64,000 nt of DNA from an uncultured Mollicutes bacterium (lineage in GTDB: Bacteria > Bacillota_I > Bacilli_A > RFN20 > CAG-288), in the NCBI GenBank assembly GCA_900539865.1, contig UQDS01000002.1, positions 186,001-250,000 of the forward strand, written 5' to 3'. A model generated the notes under the pieces. It did not search any database and was not told the origin of the DNA. It saw nothing but the letters and a program-made list of their open reading frames with translations. Positions 61,377 through 64,000 of this stretch are shown here, in pieces. The translations under genes and the position numbers were made by a program. Every line of letters begins with the position of its first letter. Position 1 is the stretch's first letter.

Positions 61377-63548
61377 ATGAAATTAATTATTGTAGAATCT
61401 CCTCACAAAAGTGAGACAATCGGCAAGTTTTTAGGCTCCGATTATAAAGTGTTAGCGTCCAAAGGTCACATCTGTGATCTCTCTGTCCACGGCAAGATGG
61501 GTTTAGGTGTTGATGTAGAACACGGATTTAAACCTGCTTATGAAATCAGCAAAGAGAAGCAAAGCGTCGTCACCGCCTTAAAAAAGGCGCTGAGCAAAGC
61601 AGATGATGTTTATCTTGCAACCGACCCTGACCGCGAAGGAGAAGCGATTTCTTATCATCTCGCTCGTGTCTTAGGTTTAGACATTGCAACAACAAAGCGT
61701 TTAGAGTTTCACGAAATCACAAAGAGCGCGGTAAACAAAGCTTTGGCTTCCCCGCGTCACATCGATATGGAATTGGTCCAATCGCAAGAGACAAGACGTA
61801 TCATTGACCGTCTTATGGGTTTTCGTCTTTCTACCTTGTTGCAAAAGAAAATTAAATCTCAATCCGCAGGACGCGTTCAATCGGTCGTTTTAAAGTTTAT
61901 CGTCGATAGAGAAAAAGAAATCAAAGAATTCATCCCAGTAGAGTACTGGACAATTCAAGGAACTTTCTTTGATAACGCTTCTCTTAAAATCGCTGCCGAT
62001 CTTTCTTCTTATCAAGGAAAAAGCATCGCGGTCCACAACGAAGAAGAAGCAGACAAGATTCTTTCCAGCCTCCCGCACGAGTTCACTGTAAAGAACATCA
62101 AGAAAAATGTTGTGAAAAAAGAGCCTCGTCCTCCCTTTATCACCTCCACTTTACAACAAGAAGCTTTTATCCGTTATCACTTTTCTGCTGAGAGAACCTC
62201 TGCCATTGCGCAAAAGCTTTATGAAGGTTTAGATATCGGCGGACAAACCACCGGTCTTATCACCTATATGAGAACCGACTCCATCCGTCTCTCCAATGAA
62301 TTTGTCTCCTCTTGCAAAGACTTTATTCAAAATAAATTCGGATCGGATTACTTAGGTTATGCGCATGTCCAAAAGAGCAACAAAAATGTTCAAGACGCTC
62401 ACGAAGCAATCCGCCCCACCGACATCAACCTCACTCCGAAAGCGATCAAAGAATTTTTAACACGCGATGAATACCATCTTTACAGCCTCATTTATCAAAG
62501 AGCTGTCGCTTCTTTGATGGCTGCAAAAAAAGATGAAGTAACTACCTTAGTCTTTACCGGAAACGACTATGACTTCACCACCTCTTCCACTTCCACACTT
62601 TTTGCCGGTTACACTAAAATTTACGAAGAAAGCGAAGAAAAAGAAGAGGGTGAAACAAAGAAAGCAAATGCGGTTTCCATCCCTCAAAACATTCAGATTG
62701 GCGATGTATTTACCTTAGATGATGTCTCGAAAACACAGCACTTTACCAAAGCTCCATCTCGTTATAACGAAGGAAAAATTGTTAAACTGATGCAAGAGAA
62801 TGGCATCGGCCGTCCTTCCACATATGCTAAGACGATTTCTACCCTCATAGACCGCGAGTATGTCAAGAGTGTAAAAGGCGCTTTAATCCCGACAGAACAA
62901 GGGGAATTAACAGTCAGCAAATTGGAAGAATACTTCCCGAAGTATATGGATGCTTCTTATACCGCTGGCATGGAAACTTCCTTAGATCACATCGCAGATG
63001 GAGAAACAGACGGTTTAAAACTCTTGACCGATTTCTGGGATGAATTCCAAAAATATTATGCTTCCGCCGAAGAAAAAATGGAAAAGTTGCAACCTAAGAT
63101 AGTAGAAGGAAAAATATGTCCGATCTGCGGTTCTCCTCTGGTCTATCGCAAAGGCAAATATGGAGAATTCATCGGCTGTTCCAACTATCCGAAATGCACC
63201 TATATCGAACGTCAAAAAGAAGAGCCCGAAAAGGTGGTCGATCACACCTGCCCCAAATGCGGAGCCACTCTTGTTTGGCGCAAGAGCAAACGCGGTGAAT
63301 TCATCGGCTGTTCCAACTATCCAAAATGCGACTATATGGAAGATAAAGATGGAAACGAATTGACCAAGAAAAAAACAGAAATTGTCATTCCGAAAGACGC
63401 TCCTCTTTGTCCCCGTTGTCACACCGGTCATCTCATTGAGAAAAAGAGCCGTTGGGGCAAGACCTTCACCGGTTGTTCCAACTATCCGAAGTGCCGCTAT
63501 ATCGTCCCGAACGACAAAACAAAAAAGAACAACGAAGACGAAGAATAA
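61377..63548 (+). CDS. topA: DNA topoisomerase I
   Basis: The 723-residue type IA topoisomerase relaxes negative supercoils. It has an N-terminal Toprim domain (LIIVESPHKSETIGKFLG and ATDPDREGEAISYHLA), the active-site Tyr at 297 (GLITYMRTDSIRLS), and three C-terminal four-Cys zinc ribbons (from about residue 580), each ending in a GCSNYPKC motif. The ATG at 61377 is chosen over a TTG at 61359 because it puts the Toprim strand at the N-terminus. The gene ends the rbgA-rnhB-dprA-topA cluster. Confidence 0.96.
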   Translation: MKLIIVESPHKSETIGKFLGSDYKVLASKGHICDLSVHGKMGLGVDVEHGFKPAYEISKEKQSVVTALKKALSKADDVYLATDPDREGEAISYHLARVLGLDIATTKRLEFHEITKSAVNKALASPRHIDMELVQSQETRRIIDRLMGFRLSTLLQKKIKSQSAGRVQSVVLKFIVDREKEIKEFIPVEYWTIQGTFFDNASLKIAADLSSYQGKSIAVHNEEEADKILSSLPHEFTVKNIKKNVVKKEPRPPFITSTLQQEAFIRYHFSAERTSAIAQKLYEGLDIGGQTTGLITYMRTDSIRLSNEFVSSCKDFIQNKFGSDYLGYAHVQKSNKNVQDAHEAIRPTDINLTPKAIKEFLTRDEYHLYSLIYQRAVASLMAAKKDEVTTLVFTGNDYDFTTSSTSTLFAGYTKIYEESEEKEEGETKKANAVSIPQNIQIGDVFTLDDVSKTQHFTKAPSRYNEGKIVKLMQENGIGRPSTYAKTISTLIDREYVKSVKGALIPTEQGELTVSKLEEYFPKYMDASYTAGMETSLDHIADGETDGLKLLTDFWDEFQKYYASAEEKMEKLQPKIVEGKICPICGSPLVYRKGKYGEFIGCSNYPKCTYIERQKEEPEKVVDHTCPKCGATLVWRKSKRGEFIGCSNYPKCDYMEDKDGNELTKKKTEIVIPKDAPLCPRCHTGHLIEKKSRWGKTFTGCSNYPKCRYIVPNDKTKKNNEDEE

Positions 63549-63553
63549 TTACA

Positions 63554-63590
63554 AAAATCCGCTTTATTAGCAAAGCGGATTTTTCTTTTA
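63554..63590 (+). terminator. intrinsic terminator of topA
   Basis: AAAAATCCGCTTT (63554-63566) pairs with AAAGCGGATTTTT (63573-63585), then more T-rich sequence. Confidence 0.9.
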
Positions 63591-63639
63591 CCAGGAAGTG
63601 TGCCTACTTTTTTATTCTTTTTGATATGATATAAGTGTT

Positions 63640-64000
63640 ATGAAAAAAAGTGAATATAAAGATTTAAAAAATAAGATCATCGAAGATGGCAATAAAAAGC
63701 TCGAAGCGCTTATTGCCGAATACAAAGAAGAAAAGAAGACATTTAAAGAGCGCAAAAAAGAATTCAAGAAAGGAAAGAAACAATTGCGTGACGATATCGG
63801 AGGTTCACTAGATCAACTGCATCTTCAATATCAAGGACAACCTTTTGAAAAAGAGGTAAAGCCCCGTGAAAAAGATATGTCCGAAACGGAACTTCGTGAA
63901 CTGCGCAATAAAAAACACCTTCCCTTTTACTTTTACGGAGAAGAAATTTTCAATTTTGTAACCCACACTGTCGGCGGCGGTATCAGTATTGCTTTCCTCA
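63640..64000 (+). CDS. hemolysin III/PAQR-family membrane protein, N-terminal part, cut by the window end
   Basis: An open frame runs from the ATG at 63640 to the end of the window (120 codons). The first 95 residues or so are very charged and helix-forming (many Lys/Glu, coiled-coil-like). From about residue 100 the typical start of hemolysin III/PAQR proteins appears: GEEIFNFVTHTVGGGISIAFL. Ordinary bacterial family members begin almost directly with this motif, so the N-terminal extension is unusual. A -10 box (TATGAT at 63625-63630) ends 9 nt before the ATG and no ribosome-binding site is visible. Confidence 0.75.
   Translation, partial: MKKSEYKDLKNKIIEDGNKKLEALIAEYKEEKKTFKERKKEFKKGKKQLRDDIGGSLDQLHLQYQGQPFEKEVKPREKDMSETELRELRNKKHLPFYFYGEEIFNFVTHTVGGGISIAFL

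Noticed and set aside
17..64000. Mycoplasma genetic code (TGA as Trp)
   Set aside because: Many well-bounded genes end in TGA followed by a start codon or terminator, and tryptophan is always TGG in conserved motifs, so the standard code applies.

Overview
The window comes from a low-GC Gram-positive bacterium that uses the standard code (TGA stops rhaD-side regulators, rbgA and others). I infer a gut-type member of the Bacilli, near the Erysipelotrichia/RF39/mycoplasma-related lineages. Grounds: the core order rbgA-rnhB-dprA-topA, surface functions built almost entirely on lipoproteins with A-S/A-C lipoboxes, CUT1-type sugar ABC importers instead of PTS, and long UgpC-like ATPases of the mycoplasma kind. 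The exact taxon cannot be read from the sequence.

Layout. 1-3.2 kb: a TetR regulator, a MerR/effector-domain regulator split in two at an A8 tract, and a MATE efflux pump. 3.2-26.5 kb: a locus for rhamnose-containing glycans. Surface lipoproteins (two GH110-like beta-helix proteins and one Ig/jelly-roll-like protein), an LplA/B/C-type importer, cytoplasmic GH127-like and GH78 glycosidases, rhaB-rhaA-rhaD, and an ATPase plus RDD membrane protein at the end of the rha operon, with two AraC regulators. 26.5-32.1 kb: a PocR-AraC regulator divergent from an isomerase/kinase/aldolase/epimerase pathway for an unidentified sugar. 32.2-36.9 kb: a lone PglX-like DNA methyltransferase and a SIR2-domain protein that runs with a 2-nt gap into the next block.

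36.9-57.5 kb: two parallel versions of one module, RDD-RDD-long ATPase-permease-permease-binding lipoprotein-small two-helix membrane protein. The first has an extra binding lipoprotein. The second adds a staphylococcal-nuclease/OB-fold lipoprotein and a second OB-fold lipoprotein. This suggests nucleic-acid scavenging and recalls the nuclease/UgpC-like locus of mycoplasmas. It is the best candidate in the window for a poorly described system, above all because RDD proteins with a large extracytoplasmic insertion accompany every long ATPase (five RDD genes, three ATPases).

57.6-64 kb: tRNA-Ser(GCU), a CarD-like regulator, an XRE regulator, rbgA, rnhB, dprA, topA and the start of a hemolysin III/PAQR-like gene cut by the window end. 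Several genes (two araC, one RDD gene, rbgA and the hemolysin III gene) have a -10 box 6-9 nt before the ATG and no Shine-Dalgarno sequence, so they are probably leaderless.
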